Shown here piece after piece: positions 8,955 through 18,604 of a DNA stretch of 64,000 bases (position 1 is its first letter; each line of letters starts with the position of its first letter). This DNA comes from Gammaproteobacteria bacterium Milos-ODIII6. Lineage in GTDB: Bacteria; Pseudomonadota; Gammaproteobacteria; Chromatiales; Chromatiaceae. Position numbers and translations under genes: made by a program. The notes below the pieces were generated by a model. That model saw only the letters and a program-made list of their open reading frames with translations. It did not search any database and was not told the DNA's origin. Location of the stretch: the NCBI GenBank assembly GCA_029228645.1, contig JAPTHR010000005.1:179932-243931 (forward strand), given 5' to 3'.

Positions 8955-10031
8955 ATGGCTGCAAGCGCCTGTGTCCGATATCTCGAAACCGACCTTCCGG
9001 ATGATCGTTCCAGTGGTGCCGCTGTGGTTGGCTTTGTACCAAGCGAACTCGTCTCTGTCAGGGAAGTGACGATTCCAAAGGGAGGGCGCCGTCATCTGGA
9101 TCGCCTGGTGCGATTCGGGCTCGAAGAGTCGCTTGCGGATGATCTCGAGCAGCTTCATTTCGCGCTCCAGGCTGTCGATAGCGGGAAGGCGACGGTATTC
9201 ATTACCCGCCATGAAGACATGCAGGAATGGCTGGGATGGTATCGCCAGAGGGGCATGGCAATGCGTGGGCTCTTGCCCGACTTTTTTTCCCTGCCCTGCA
9301 TGGACGACGGGTGGGTCTGCCGGGTGGAGACAGAACGGGTCCTGGTACGCACCGGCGTCCTGACAGGCTTCGCACTGCCACCAGACCTGTTCGCCACGTT
9401 CCTGGCGGCTGCTACGCAAGGCGGAAGGGTTCACACACTTTACCAGGCAGGCGGCCAACTGGATGCCGGCCTGCGTGATTCGGCCGCTGCGTCCGGCTGG
9501 ACAATATCGGAAGCTCCCGTGGCGGGCAATGATCGCGATTATCCGGCGGGGTTGATATCGGGTCCCTATGCGGGTCGTGACCGGAAAGCACTTCGCAACT
9601 GGTGGCTGGCTGCCGGCCTGCTGCTGTTCGCGCTGCTGATCGAGATCGGGACCGGAGCCTATCGTTACCTGGAGTTGCGCGACCAGACAGCCAAAACCGA
9701 GGTCGAAATCGAACGGATATTCCGCGAGACCTTTCCGGGGATCACGCACATCGTGGATGCTGAAGCCCAGGGCATCCAGGCGCTGCAATCCTTGCGTGCC
9801 GCCAGGCGCGATCGTGACAGAGGCTTTCTTGCCTTGATGTCGCCGCTGGCCCAGGCACTGGCGGCGGTGCCGCGAAGCGGGCTCAGCAAGATTGCCTTCA
9901 CGGAAGGGCAATTGACCATCGAACTGGATGCAGAAAACAGGAAAGAGATCCGACGCCGACTCGAGAATGCCGGGCTTGCGATTGAGGACTCCGGCACGGA
10001 ATGGATTTTGAGCTGGAGGCAGGATGCTTGA
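8955..10031 (+). CDS. gspL: Type II secretion protein GspL
   Basis: Bitopic inner-membrane protein that holds GspE on its actin-like cytoplasmic domain and pairs with GspM. The start at 8955 follows GGGGGAGGTTTGAG; the frame is open to 8868 but that lies inside gspK. About 358 residues: a cytoplasmic part, one membrane segment near 217-235 (NWWLAAGLLLFALLIEIG), then a periplasmic ferredoxin-like domain. Sequence conservation is low, so the call rests on topology, length and position. It overlaps gspM by eight bases. Confidence 0.82.
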   Translation: MAASACVRYLETDLPDDRSSGAAVVGFVPSELVSVREVTIPKGGRRHLDRLVRFGLEESLADDLEQLHFALQAVDSGKATVFITRHEDMQEWLGWYRQRGMAMRGLLPDFFSLPCMDDGWVCRVETERVLVRTGVLTGFALPPDLFATFLAAATQGGRVHTLYQAGGQLDAGLRDSAAASGWTISEAPVAGNDRDYPAGLISGPYAGRDRKALRNWWLAAGLLLFALLIEIGTGAYRYLELRDQTAKTEVEIERIFRETFPGITHIVDAEAQGIQALQSLRAARRDRDRGFLALMSPLAQALAAVPRSGLSKIAFTEGQLTIELDAENRKEIRRRLENAGLAIEDSGTEWILSWRQDA

Positions 10032-10485
10032 GTGGTTCCATGGTCTGGCTGGGTCCGACCGGCGCGCGCTTCTCGTAGGTGCTGCCGCACTACTTGCCGC
10101 CTTGCTCTGGTTTCTGCTGCTCGCGCCACTGCATGCCGCCCTGGCCGAAGCGGCGTTACGACATGCGGCGGTCATCCAAGCCCATCAACGCATGTTGTCG
10201 CTACAGCGAGACGCGCATCAACTCGGAGGGATGGCCAGGAATGCTTCAGCTCCACTCATGACGCGTGTCAGGGAAGTGATTGAGAGGAGTCCGGAGCCCG
10301 CAGCTGTCAGCCTGCAGCCACGGGGAGTTCGAAGCGTGGAGATACGAACAGAGACCCTGCTGTATTCCGACCTGATCCGCATGCTGATCGCGTTCGAAAA
10401 CGCCGGCTTGATCACGGCTTCGGCGGAAATGCATGCGACCGACGCCGGGCTGGTGACTGCCAGGGTCACGCTGCAACTGCCCTGA
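10024..10485 (+). CDS. gspM: Type II secretion protein GspM
   Basis: Small bitopic inner-membrane partner of GspL. The 153-residue protein has a short cytoplasmic end (MLEWFHGLAGSDRRAL), one membrane segment near 16-37, a coiled-coil-like periplasmic helix, and a small ferredoxin-like C-terminal domain. Starts inside gspL. It closes the locus; gspN and the prepilin peptidase gspO/pilD are not present nearby. The family is divergent, so topology and context carry the identification. Confidence 0.82.
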   Translation: MLEWFHGLAGSDRRALLVGAAALLAALLWFLLLAPLHAALAEAALRHAAVIQAHQRMLSLQRDAHQLGGMARNASAPLMTRVREVIERSPEPAAVSLQPRGVRSVEIRTETLLYSDLIRMLIAFENAGLITASAEMHATDAGLVTARVTLQLP

Positions 10486-10520
10486 CCGAAATGGCTGGTC
10501 CAGGCCTGCGGACCCGGGTC

Positions 10521-10543
10521 ATTGCCATCGAAATGGCATTTGA
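10521..10543 (+). terminator. Weak stem-loop after gspM
   Basis: TGCCAT-CGAA-ATGGCA followed by TTTGAAG lies 38 bases after the gspM stop. The stem is only six pairs and the T run is short, so it is a weak candidate for the end of the T2SS transcript before panB. Confidence 0.3.
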
Positions 10544-10650
10544 AGATAACCTCAGTTTGTCGCCCCGGGCTGGCCCGGATCATTTCCCGAGATTGATCCC
10601 CGCCGGTCAGCTCTTCACAATAGGTGCCCGATTCTCAACGGTGCCACCGT

Positions 10651-11445
10651 ATGAACAAGATCACCATCACGACCCTGGGGCGCATGAAGGCCGAGGGAGA
10701 GAAAATCGTCGTTCTGACCAGTTACGACGCCAGTTTCGCGCGTCTGAGCGAGCAGGCCGGCGTGGATGTGCTCCTGGTGGGGGATTCGCTCGGCATGGTG
10801 GTGCAGGGACACGAGAGCACTCTGCCGGTCACCGTTTCGGAGATGGTCTACCACAGCGCCAACGTGGCGAGGGCATGCGAGCGCGCTATGATCGTTGCCG
10901 ACATGCCTTTCATGAGCCACGGGACGCCGCAACAGGCGCTGGATACGGCAGGCCGCCTGATGAAGGAGGGCGGGGCGCACATGGTCAAGATCGAGGGTGG
11001 CGCCCCCCAGGTCGAGACGGTTCGGCATCTCACCGAGCGCGCGGTGCCAGTCTGCGCCCATCTGGGCCTGACCCCACAGTCCATCCACCAGCTCGGCGCT
11101 TACCGGGTGCAGGGCAGGGATGCCGAGTCGGCCACCCGCATGATCGAGGATGCCGCGGACCTGCAGGCGGCCGGCGCACAGATGCTGGTCCTGGAGTGCG
11201 TACCGACCTTGCTGGCGAACGAGATCAGCCGCAATCTGGATATTCCGGTGATCGGTATCGGCGCCGGTCCGGATGTGGACGGCCAGGTGCTGGTGTTGTA
11301 CGACATGCTCGGGATCAGCGTCAACGGGATCCCGGGTTTTGCGCGTGATTTTCTCAGCGGTGCCGAGGGCATCCCTGATGCATTGAGCCGTTATGTGGCG
11401 GCGGTGCGGTCAGTTGACTTCCCCGCGGCCAAGCACAGTTTCTGA
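10651..11445 (+). CDS. panB: 3-methyl-2-oxobutanoate hydroxymethyltransferase
   Basis: First step of pantothenate synthesis: transfers a hydroxymethyl group from methylene-tetrahydrofolate to alpha-ketoisovalerate, giving ketopantoate, in the cytosol. The 264-residue protein shows the TIM-barrel signatures [24 protein letters not shown] and VKIEGG, with metal-binding Asp and Glu in those motifs. ATG at 10651 (MNKITITTL) is chosen over an upstream in-frame start that has no family support. Its TGA overlaps the panC ATG, so the two are coupled. Confidence 0.97.
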   Translation: MNKITITTLGRMKAEGEKIVVLTSYDASFARLSEQAGVDVLLVGDSLGMVVQGHESTLPVTVSEMVYHSANVARACERAMIVADMPFMSHGTPQQALDTAGRLMKEGGAHMVKIEGGAPQVETVRHLTERAVPVCAHLGLTPQSIHQLGAYRVQGRDAESATRMIEDAADLQAAGAQMLVLECVPTLLANEISRNLDIPVIGIGAGPDVDGQVLVLYDMLGISVNGIPGFARDFLSGAEGIPDALSRYVAAVRSVDFPAAKHSF

Positions 11446-12329
11446 TGAGAACGATCGAGCAGACAGCAGCCCTGCGCGAAGAGCTCGCGAGCTTGCGCGC
11501 ACGGGGCGAAATCGGCTTCGTGCCGACCATGGGGAATCTGCACCAGGGGCATCTGCAGCTGGTGCGCGAAGCCAAACGCCGTGCCCGGCACGTGGTCGCC
11601 AGCATCTTCGTCAATCCTCTCCAGTTCGGGCCGGAAGAGGATCTGGACAAGTACCCACGGACCCTGGCCGCTGATCAGGAGGCGCTAACCGCCGAGGGCG
11701 TGTCATTGCTGTTTACGCCGTCGGTCGAGACGCTCTATCCGGTGCCGCTCGAGCAGCAGACCCGGGTTTCGGTTCCCGGCATCAGTTCGCTCTACTGCGG
11801 CGCCTCGCGCCCGGGGCATTTCGATGGCGTCGCGACGGTGGTGTGCAAGCTGTTCAATATCGTGCAGCCCGATATCGCGGTATTCGGCCGCAAGGACTAC
11901 CAGCAGCTGGCCGTCATCCGGCGCATGGTGGGTGATCTGGCGATGCCGGTCGAGATTCTTGGCGTGGATACGGTGCGCGAACAGGACGGCCTCGCCATGA
12001 GTTCACGCAACCAGTACCTGCGTCCCGAGGAGCGAGCGCTCGCGCCGGGCCTCTACACGACATTGCGGGGCGGGGCGGAGCGTATTCGCGCCGGCGAGCG
12101 CGATTACCGCCAGCTGGCGGCGGACTTGCGCACGCAGCTCGACAGCATGGGGTTTCGCAGCGATTACATCGAGGTGGTGGATGCGGATACATTGTTGTCT
12201 CCGGGTCCCGAGGCGCGCTGCCTCGCGATCCTGGCAGCTGCCTGGTTGGGCGCGGCGCGCCTGATCGACAATGTCGAAATACCCTTGGCCGCCGCGGGCG
12301 GTTCAAGCCAGGAGGAGAGCAGTAGATGA
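11445..12329 (+). CDS. panC: Pantothenate synthetase
   Basis: ATP-dependent condensation of pantoate with beta-alanine. The 294-residue cytosolic enzyme shows [11 protein letters not shown] at about 26-36 (HIGH-type nucleotide motif), [29 protein letters not shown] and MSSRNQYL near the KMSKS-like loop. Start ATG overlaps the panB stop; the 3' end overlaps the start of the channel gene (ATGA). panD is not in the window. Confidence 0.97.
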   Translation: MRTIEQTAALREELASLRARGEIGFVPTMGNLHQGHLQLVREAKRRARHVVASIFVNPLQFGPEEDLDKYPRTLAADQEALTAEGVSLLFTPSVETLYPVPLEQQTRVSVPGISSLYCGASRPGHFDGVATVVCKLFNIVQPDIAVFGRKDYQQLAVIRRMVGDLAMPVEILGVDTVREQDGLAMSSRNQYLRPEERALAPGLYTTLRGGAERIRAGERDYRQLAADLRTQLDSMGFRSDYIEVVDADTLLSPGPEARCLAILAAAWLGAARLIDNVEIPLAAAGGSSQEESSR

Positions 12330-14059
12330 TATCCCGCTTGAGACGAATAATGATCGCGCTGCTTGGCGTGCTGGTCGTGACATTGTGGTTGGCGCCAGCT
12401 GTCACGGCGGCAGAGGATGGATCCAGTGAATCCGAGAGCGTGGCATCGGAGGAGGCGACGCCGGCGGCGCTCGCGTCGCCGCGCGAGACGCTGCGCACCT
12501 TCCTGGGTGCGATGAATGACATCAAGCGGGGCGACCGGGAACGCCTTGAGGACGCCCTGGCGACCCTCGATCTCTCCGGGATCAATCCACTGGTTCGGCG
12601 CGAGCGTGGCGAGAGCCTCGCCTGGCAACTGCTCGAAACCATGGACCGGACCCGTCGGGTCGATCTCGAAAAGGTGCCGGTCGATCCGCCCACCGGCGGT
12701 TGGATTTTTGCCAGATACGACCAGGGGGTTATCCGGCTGCAGCGGGACGATGACGGACGCTGGTTGTTCGATGCCTCCAGCCTGCGCCAGCTGCCGGCGA
12801 TCTACGCGGCGATATCGAAACGCCAGGCGGTGCAGGGCCTGGAATCCAACGATGCCTATCTGCCGTGGGAGATCCGCCTGCAGCGCATGATGCCGGAGGT
12901 CCTGCGGCACAAGGTCTTCCTGCTGGAGAACTGGCGCTGGGTGGCCTTGCTGCTGGTGATTACCCTGGGCGTGCTGGCGGACTGGGTGGTCAGTTTCCTG
13001 TTGCGCCGATTCATGCTGCGCCGGTTGCGCGCGCATGAGCGTGAATATGCAGGCGTGCAGGACCGCGAAAACCGTCTGCGCCCGCTCGGCCTGGTGGTGA
13101 TGGCTGCGGTCTGGTGGCTTGGCATCAACGCGATCGGCCTGCCCGAGACGGCGCTGCTGATTCTCCTGGTCGCCGTCAAGGCGCTCGCCAGCATCGCGGC
13201 GGTGTGGGCGGCCTTCCGGCTGGTGGATATTCTTGCGGCCTGGTTGCAGGCAAAAGCCGAGGCGAGTAACAACAAGCTCGACGATGTCCTGGTTCCGCTG
13301 ATCCCGCGCACCCTCAAAATCTTCGTCACGGTCATCGGTCTCGTCTTCATCGCGGACAACCTCAATATCGACATCACCGGCCTGCTCGCAGGGCTGGGTC
13401 TCGGTGGCCTGGCCTTCGCCCTGGCCGCCAAGGACATGGTGCAGAATCTTTTCGGCTCCATCACAGTGCTTTTGGACCGCACCTTCACGGTCGGCGACTG
13501 GATCGTGGTGGGCGATGTGGAAGGCTCGGTCGAGCGCATGGGATTCCGCAGTACCCGCATCCGTACTTTCTACAATTCGCTGGTCACGGTGCCGAATTCC
13601 ACGTTCATCACCGCCGACGTGGATAACATGGGCGAGCGCCGCTACCGCCGCTACAAAGCGCGCTTCGGGCTCGCCTACGACACCCCGCCAGAGCGGATCG
13701 AGGCCTTTTGCGAGGCGCTGCGCGAACTGGTGCGCCAGCATCCGTACATGCGTAAGGATTACTTTCAGGTTTATCTCAACGACTTGGGCGCGCATTCCCT
13801 CGAGGTCCTGGTGTACGTCTTCTGGGAAACGCCGGATTGGGGAACCGAGTTGCAGGAGAGGCATCGCTTTCTGCTCGACTGTCTGCGGGTCGCGCGTGAT
13901 CTGAAGGTCGAGTACGCCTTCCCGACCCAGACGCTCTACCTGCGCGAGCAGGCCTACCAGCAACCGGAGCCGGGAGATCCCCCTCTGCAGGAGGCACACG
14001 AGCGCGGGCGAATCGCCGCCCGCCAGGCGGTGGAATCGAGTGGGGGGATTGGCTCTTGA
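12326..14059 (+). CDS. MscS-family mechanosensitive ion channel with large periplasmic N-terminus
   Basis: Predicted inner-membrane channel that opens under membrane tension to release solutes during hypo-osmotic shock. The 577-residue protein has a signal sequence (cleavage near VTAAEDG), an approximately 150-residue periplasmic domain, at least five hydrophobic segments from about 205, and the MscS pore and beta domain from about 355: a Gly/Ala-rich pore helix ([20 protein letters not shown]), then [18 protein letters not shown] and [16 protein letters not shown]. Overlaps panC and the next gene by four bases each. Confidence 0.9.
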   Translation: MISRLRRIMIALLGVLVVTLWLAPAVTAAEDGSSESESVASEEATPAALASPRETLRTFLGAMNDIKRGDRERLEDALATLDLSGINPLVRRERGESLAWQLLETMDRTRRVDLEKVPVDPPTGGWIFARYDQGVIRLQRDDDGRWLFDASSLRQLPAIYAAISKRQAVQGLESNDAYLPWEIRLQRMMPEVLRHKVFLLENWRWVALLLVITLGVLADWVVSFLLRRFMLRRLRAHEREYAGVQDRENRLRPLGLVVMAAVWWLGINAIGLPETALLILLVAVKALASIAAVWAAFRLVDILAAWLQAKAEASNNKLDDVLVPLIPRTLKIFVTVIGLVFIADNLNIDITGLLAGLGLGGLAFALAAKDMVQNLFGSITVLLDRTFTVGDWIVVGDVEGSVERMGFRSTRIRTFYNSLVTVPNSTFITADVDNMGERRYRRYKARFGLAYDTPPERIEAFCEALRELVRQHPYMRKDYFQVYLNDLGAHSLEVLVYVFWETPDWGTELQERHRFLLDCLRVARDLKVEYAFPTQTLYLREQAYQQPEPGDPPLQEAHERGRIAARQAVESSGGIGS

Positions 14060-15069
14060 GGCCGCTCGCTGTGCGCTTGTTGGGTTTGTTCTTTCTCGCC
14101 ACGAGCGGGGGGGCGCTCGCCGTCACGCTCGAAGAGGGTCTCGAGGCCTACCGCTCGCAGGATTTTGCGCTGGCCTTCGATGTGTTCGACGCGCTTGCGC
14201 AGCGGGGTGATCCGCGTTCGACTTTCTATCTCAGCCTGCTGTATGAAAAGGGCCTCGGGGTGGTGCAGAACCGCGAGCACGCCCTGCAGCTCCTGAGAAG
14301 TGCCGCAGAGGCGGGAGATCCGCTGGCCCAGTACAACCTCGGTAATCACTATATACGCGAGGGAGGCAGCCAGTTTGTCCCGGACCTGGCCGTGACCTGG
14401 TGGGAGAAGGCGGCCAGGCAGGACCTGGTGCCCGCCCAGCATAATCTTGGCAGCCTGTATGCCCAGGGAATGGGTGTGCCAGCGGATCTCGACAAAGCCC
14501 GTTACTGGTACGGCCAGGCGGCCAGGAATGGTTCCGAGCGCTCCGCCGAGGCGCTGCGTCTGATCGGGTCTGGCAAGGCGCCGGGCCAATCTGCGGTTGC
14601 GGCTGCGCCGCGAGCCGGCAATCAGCAGCCAGCATCGACATCGACGCCACTTTCCGGGTCGCCGGCAATCTCCTCAGCACCGAACAGGGCGGTCACGCCT
14701 TCCGCTGAAACCCCGATCGCCGCATCGGACGCGGCCAGTTCGACAGGCCTGATCGAGCTCGAACCGGAATGGTTGGATGCGCGCCCCAAGGGAGAATTCA
14801 CGCTCCAGCTGGTCGCCGCCAATAAGCGTACCGGTATCGAAAGCCTCGCCGCCCGCTACCGCTGGCAACGCCCACTGCTTGCATACCGTATAAGCAGTGC
14901 CAAGGGCCCGGTCTGGGCGCTCGGATACGGCATCTTTCCGGATAGCCGGCGTGCTCGCCAGGCCCTGGCCGAGCTGCCCGAGCGCTTACAGAAAACGGGC
15001 CCCTGGGCGCGCTCCCTGAAAGGGATACGCGAGCGGCTCGCGCCGCCGTCCAGCGTCTCGGGCAACTGA
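14056..15069 (+). CDS. Sel1-repeat protein with C-terminal SPOR-like domain
   Basis: Starts with TTG overlapping the stop of the channel gene (TTGA). The 337-residue protein has a signal peptide (ending near GGALAVT), then three to four Sel1/TPR-like repeats between about 25 and 160, with repeated signatures such as STFYLSLLYEKGLGV, AQYNLGNHY and AQHNLGSLYAQGMGV. A low-complexity Ala/Ser/Pro linker follows, then a SPOR-like domain from about 248 (FTLQLVAANKRTGIESLA), a fold that binds denuded septal peptidoglycan in other proteins. It is probably periplasmic; a role with the coupled MscS channel is inference. Confidence 0.8.
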   Translation: MRPLAVRLLGLFFLATSGGALAVTLEEGLEAYRSQDFALAFDVFDALAQRGDPRSTFYLSLLYEKGLGVVQNREHALQLLRSAAEAGDPLAQYNLGNHYIREGGSQFVPDLAVTWWEKAARQDLVPAQHNLGSLYAQGMGVPADLDKARYWYGQAARNGSERSAEALRLIGSGKAPGQSAVAAAPRAGNQQPASTSTPLSGSPAISSAPNRAVTPSAETPIAASDAASSTGLIELEPEWLDARPKGEFTLQLVAANKRTGIESLAARYRWQRPLLAYRISSAKGPVWALGYGIFPDSRRARQALAELPERLQKTGPWARSLKGIRERLAPPSSVSGN

Positions 15070-15091
15070 ACCCGCGAATCCGGGCGCGCGA

Positions 15092-17908
15092 TCAGCCGGT
15101 GTTGCGCATGCCCGCGGCGATTGCGTTGATACTGCGCAGCAGGGGGTCTAACTGCATCTCGCGTTCCGATTCATCCAGCGATGAATCCCGATAGCGCTGC
15201 AGCAGCGCCAGCTGGATGTGATTGAGGGGGTCCAGATAGCGGTCCCGACGCGCAAGCGAGAGTTGCAGCAAGGGCGTGTCGTCGAGCAGTTCGCGATGGC
15301 CGGCAACTTTCAGCACCCACTTGCAGGTACGTTCGTACTCACTCCGAATGGCCTCGAAAATCTCCCGCGCGGATTCCTGATCGTGGGCCAGTTGCGCATA
15401 CTCCTCGGCGATACGCATATGCGATTTGAACAACGCCATCTGGGTGTTGTTCATCAGCGCCCGGAAGAAGGGCCACTCTTTGTAGAGTTTGCGCAGTAGC
15501 TTGAGCTTTTCCTCTTTGACTCCATACGACGCCAGCGCGGTTCCAAGGCCATACCAGGCGGGCAGGGTCTGACGCGCCTGCGCCCAACCGAAGACCCAGG
15601 CAATGGCGCGCACAGATGACTTGGAGCGGTCCTGCTTCTTGCGGTGCGAGGGCCTCGAACCGATATTCAGCAGCCCGATGGCATCCACCGGGGTGGCCTC
15701 GTAGAAATAGTCCAGGAAGCCGGGCGTCCCCTCGGTCAGTTGGCGATAGGCGCGCTCACCCTCCACCTGCAGGTCCCGCATCACCTGGGCGTAGAGCGCG
15801 TTGTCCTTGGGCGGTGCTTTTATCAGTCCGGTGCTGGCCGTGATCAGGCCCGTCAGGCCCATGGTCAGTTCGAAGACGGCGGTTTCCTTGTTGCTGTACT
15901 TGTAGGACAGCACCTCACCCTGTTCGGTGAACTTGATGTGGCCGAGCACGGTGCCCGCGGGTTGCGAGGTGATGGCCTGATGGGTCGGGCCACCACCACG
16001 ACCGATGGTGCCGCCGCGTCCGTGGAAAAGTCGGATCTTCACACCACGCTCTTTGCCGAGTGCGATGACCTGCTGCTGTGCCTGGTACAGCGACCAGGCG
16101 GATGCCACGATGCCGCCGTCCTTGGCCGAGTCGGAGTAGCCGAGCATGACCTCCTGAAGCGTCCCGTGTTGTTGCAGCAGGCGCTGGTAGACCGGATCGT
16201 CCAGCAGACGGGTCATTACCGGCTCGATGTGCTGCAGATCCTCTATGGTTTCGAACAGCGGGGATACGCCGATACGGCAGACGATTTGACCATCGCGGAT
16301 GCCAGCCAGGCCGGCAAGGCTCGCAAGGAACATGACGTGCTGCACGTCCGAGGCGTAGTGCGCCATGGAGATGACGTAGCGGCCGATGACCAGCGGGCTG
16401 ACGCAATCCTGCGTTTCCGCGATCACGTCGAACACCGCCAGCACCTCCTGGGTCATGGGCGAGAGGCTGTCGCGGTCGATCTTGAGCGTTGCTCCCTCCA
16501 GAAGCCTTCCCATCAGGTCCAGGCGGGCTTCTTCGTCCAGGCTGTGGTAGTCCGTTTCCACACCGGCCTGCTTCAATATCTCGGCGACGGCCTCGGTGTG
16601 GACCGTGGATTCCTGACGGATGTCCATGCGTGCCAGGAAGAAGCCGAAGGTGCGCGCCAGCCGGATAAGATCCAGGAGTTCGCCGTTGGCAGCGATGGCG
16701 TCTCCATGGCTGGTGAGAGAGTCGTGAATCAGCACCAGGTCGCGGATGAAATCCTCTTCCGTGCGGTAACCGGGCGCGTCGAGATTGACGTCCGCGCCAC
16801 CGAGGCGGGAATCGGTGCGTTCGAGTGCCTGACGCAGGCGCAGCTTCATCACGTACAACTTGCGCCGGTAGGGTTCGTTGATGAAAAGTTCCGGCCAGAT
16901 GTCGTTGTACTGGGCGCGGTAGGCGTCGTCGATCTCGAGCGACTTCTGAAACGACGGTGACGGCGTACAGAAGTGGACCGAGTGAGTCAGGATATCGATG
17001 ATCTTGTCCAGCTTCTCGAGATAGAAACCGAGAATGGTCTTCTGCTGGGTGAAAATGGCCTCGGTCGTCGTCCGGGCGGTGACGTTGGGGTTGCCATCGC
17101 GGTCGCCGCCGATCCAGGAGCCAAAGCGGAGCAGGGTCGGCAACTCGACTCGGGTGGGATCCAGGTCCTCGTCGTAGACCCGTTCGATGGCATGCTGCAG
17201 GCGACGGTAGACCACCGGGATGGCGTCGAACAGGCTGGATCGGAAATGGTGGAGGCCCATGCGGACTTCATGACGGACGTCCGGCTTCGCAGGCCTGACT
17301 TCGTCGGTCTTCCAGAGCGTCTGGATGCGGCTTCGAAGGGCTTTCTTCCAGTGATCCTTGTGGTCAAGGGTGAGCGCGCGACTGTCCAGTCCCTCGTTCG
17401 CCTCGAAGATCCGCCTCAGCTGGAGCAGGATGGCGCGACGCTTGGACTCCGTGGGGTGCGCCGTGAATACCGGCATATAGCGGACCTCATCCAGGAGGTC
17501 CTGCAGCTCGTCCAGGGTGACTCCCTGGTCGTGCAGCTGGCGTATGCAGTGATCGAAAGAGCCTTCCCAGAGCTGCGCACCAGAGGTGGCGACCCGGCGA
17601 CGCTGCTGGTGCTGGAAGCTTTCCTCGGCGATATTGACCAGCTGGAAGTAGGTGGCAAAGGCACGGATGATCGGGCGCAGCATGTCCGGCGAGAGCCGGT
17701 CGATAAGTTTTCTGAGCCGCAGCAGGCGCCCGGGATCGTTGTCCTTGTGCAGTTTGATGAAGCCTTTACGCAGCCGCTCGATGTTATGCAGCACGTCCTC
17801 TCCGGATTGCGAGGCGACCACCTCTCCGAGCATGTTGCCCATCAGGCGAACGCGGCTGCGTAAGCTTTTGTCCCTCTTGAGGCAGGCTTCGACAAAAGAA
17901 TCGCTCAT
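15092..17908 (-). CDS. ppc: Phosphoenolpyruvate carboxylase
   Basis: Carboxylates PEP with bicarbonate to oxaloacetate, refilling the TCA cycle. The 938-residue enzyme carries all main motifs: VFTAHPTESKRR (catalytic His near 151), GGDRDGNPNV, the Arg/Gly loop FHGRGGTIGRGGGP, LGYSDSAKDGG and the C-terminal MRNTG. Start at 17908 (MSDSFVEACLK) is preceded by GTGGAG; the frame stays open 16 codons further up without a ribosome site. Monocistronic, convergent with the Sel1 gene. Confidence 0.98.
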   Translation of the reverse strand: MSDSFVEACLKRDKSLRSRVRLMGNMLGEVVASQSGEDVLHNIERLRKGFIKLHKDNDPGRLLRLRKLIDRLSPDMLRPIIRAFATYFQLVNIAEESFQHQQRRRVATSGAQLWEGSFDHCIRQLHDQGVTLDELQDLLDEVRYMPVFTAHPTESKRRAILLQLRRIFEANEGLDSRALTLDHKDHWKKALRSRIQTLWKTDEVRPAKPDVRHEVRMGLHHFRSSLFDAIPVVYRRLQHAIERVYDEDLDPTRVELPTLLRFGSWIGGDRDGNPNVTARTTTEAIFTQQKTILGFYLEKLDKIIDILTHSVHFCTPSPSFQKSLEIDDAYRAQYNDIWPELFINEPYRRKLYVMKLRLRQALERTDSRLGGADVNLDAPGYRTEEDFIRDLVLIHDSLTSHGDAIAANGELLDLIRLARTFGFFLARMDIRQESTVHTEAVAEILKQAGVETDYHSLDEEARLDLMGRLLEGATLKIDRDSLSPMTQEVLAVFDVIAETQDCVSPLVIGRYVISMAHYASDVQHVMFLASLAGLAGIRDGQIVCRIGVSPLFETIEDLQHIEPVMTRLLDDPVYQRLLQQHGTLQEVMLGYSDSAKDGGIVASAWSLYQAQQQVIALGKERGVKIRLFHGRGGTIGRGGGPTHQAITSQPAGTVLGHIKFTEQGEVLSYKYSNKETAVFELTMGLTGLITASTGLIKAPPKDNALYAQVMRDLQVEGERAYRQLTEGTPGFLDYFYEATPVDAIGLLNIGSRPSHRKKQDRSKSSVRAIAWVFGWAQARQTLPAWYGLGTALASYGVKEEKLKLLRKLYKEWPFFRALMNNTQMALFKSHMRIAEEYAQLAHDQESAREIFEAIRSEYERTCKWVLKVAGHRELLDDTPLLQLSLARRDRYLDPLNHIQLALLQRYRDSSLDESEREMQLDPLLRSINAIAAGMRNTG

Positions 17909-18116
17909 ACGCTTAACTCCACTTGAGGAGGCGGGGCCGACGCAGCAGGCCGGCATGGGATGATTTCGACGGGAAATTCAGATTCGCGGCGTAGCCAACG
18001 TCCGGATACCCCGGCTGTCGGGCGGCACGATGGCGAACAGGGCTGGATTATCCCAAACATGCTCGCCAACCTACAAGGCGAGCCGACATCGGGAATACGC
18101 CAGCGATGGCGATTGA

Positions 18117-18494
18117 TCACGCTTCATCCGCCAGCAGAAGCAGAGCGGCGTCGCGGTTTTCGCCCAGCAAAATGTTGAAGGTCCGGCAGGCGGCCCGGTT
18201 GTCCATCACCTCGAAACCGATCCCGGCGGCCATCAGTGGCGCGAACACCTCCGGCGAGGGGAAGATCTGCCGTTCGCCGGTCCCGATGATAAGGATGGCA
18301 GCCCCATCCTCCAGTACGTCCCTGAAGCTCGCCTGATCCAGTTGTCCCAGGTGCCTGGGAACGCCATTTTTCGTGATCCTGCGCGGCAGGATGAGGAGGC
18401 CGGTATCATGCACCTCACCCCGGATCTGCACCCGCCCGTCTTCGTAAGCCGAGATGACATTCAGATCGGCGGCATCGTCGAGTAACATTTTCAT
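18117..18494 (-). CDS. Mth938-like (DUF498) domain protein
   Basis: A 125-residue protein of the Mth938/DUF498 fold: the typical pattern is an N-terminal beta strand region, then SFRDVLEDGAAILIIGTG and a C-terminal GIGFEVMDNRAACRTFNILLGENR stretch in which the family signature (M-x-T/N-x-A-A-x-R-T-Y/F-N) is seen. Homologues include human AAMDC and complex I assembly factor NDUFAF3, but bacterial function is not established. It is divergent from alaC, with 110 bases between the starts. Confidence 0.88.
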   Translation of the reverse strand: MKMLLDDAADLNVISAYEDGRVQIRGEVHDTGLLILPRRITKNGVPRHLGQLDQASFRDVLEDGAAILIIGTGERQIFPSPEVFAPLMAAGIGFEVMDNRAACRTFNILLGENRDAALLLLADEA

Positions 18495-18604
18495 CGATTG
18501 CCAGAAACCTCCGGATACCCTGGGACGCGAGCGGATTCGTTGACAATTAGCATGCCGCTCAGTAGCGTTATGCGCTTGCTTTTCTCCTGTTCACCGAGGT
18601 CCCC

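Noticed and set aside
12164..13999. 611-codon open frame antisense to the MscS-type gene
   Set aside because: Same shadow effect; the sense strand has clear domains and overlaps.
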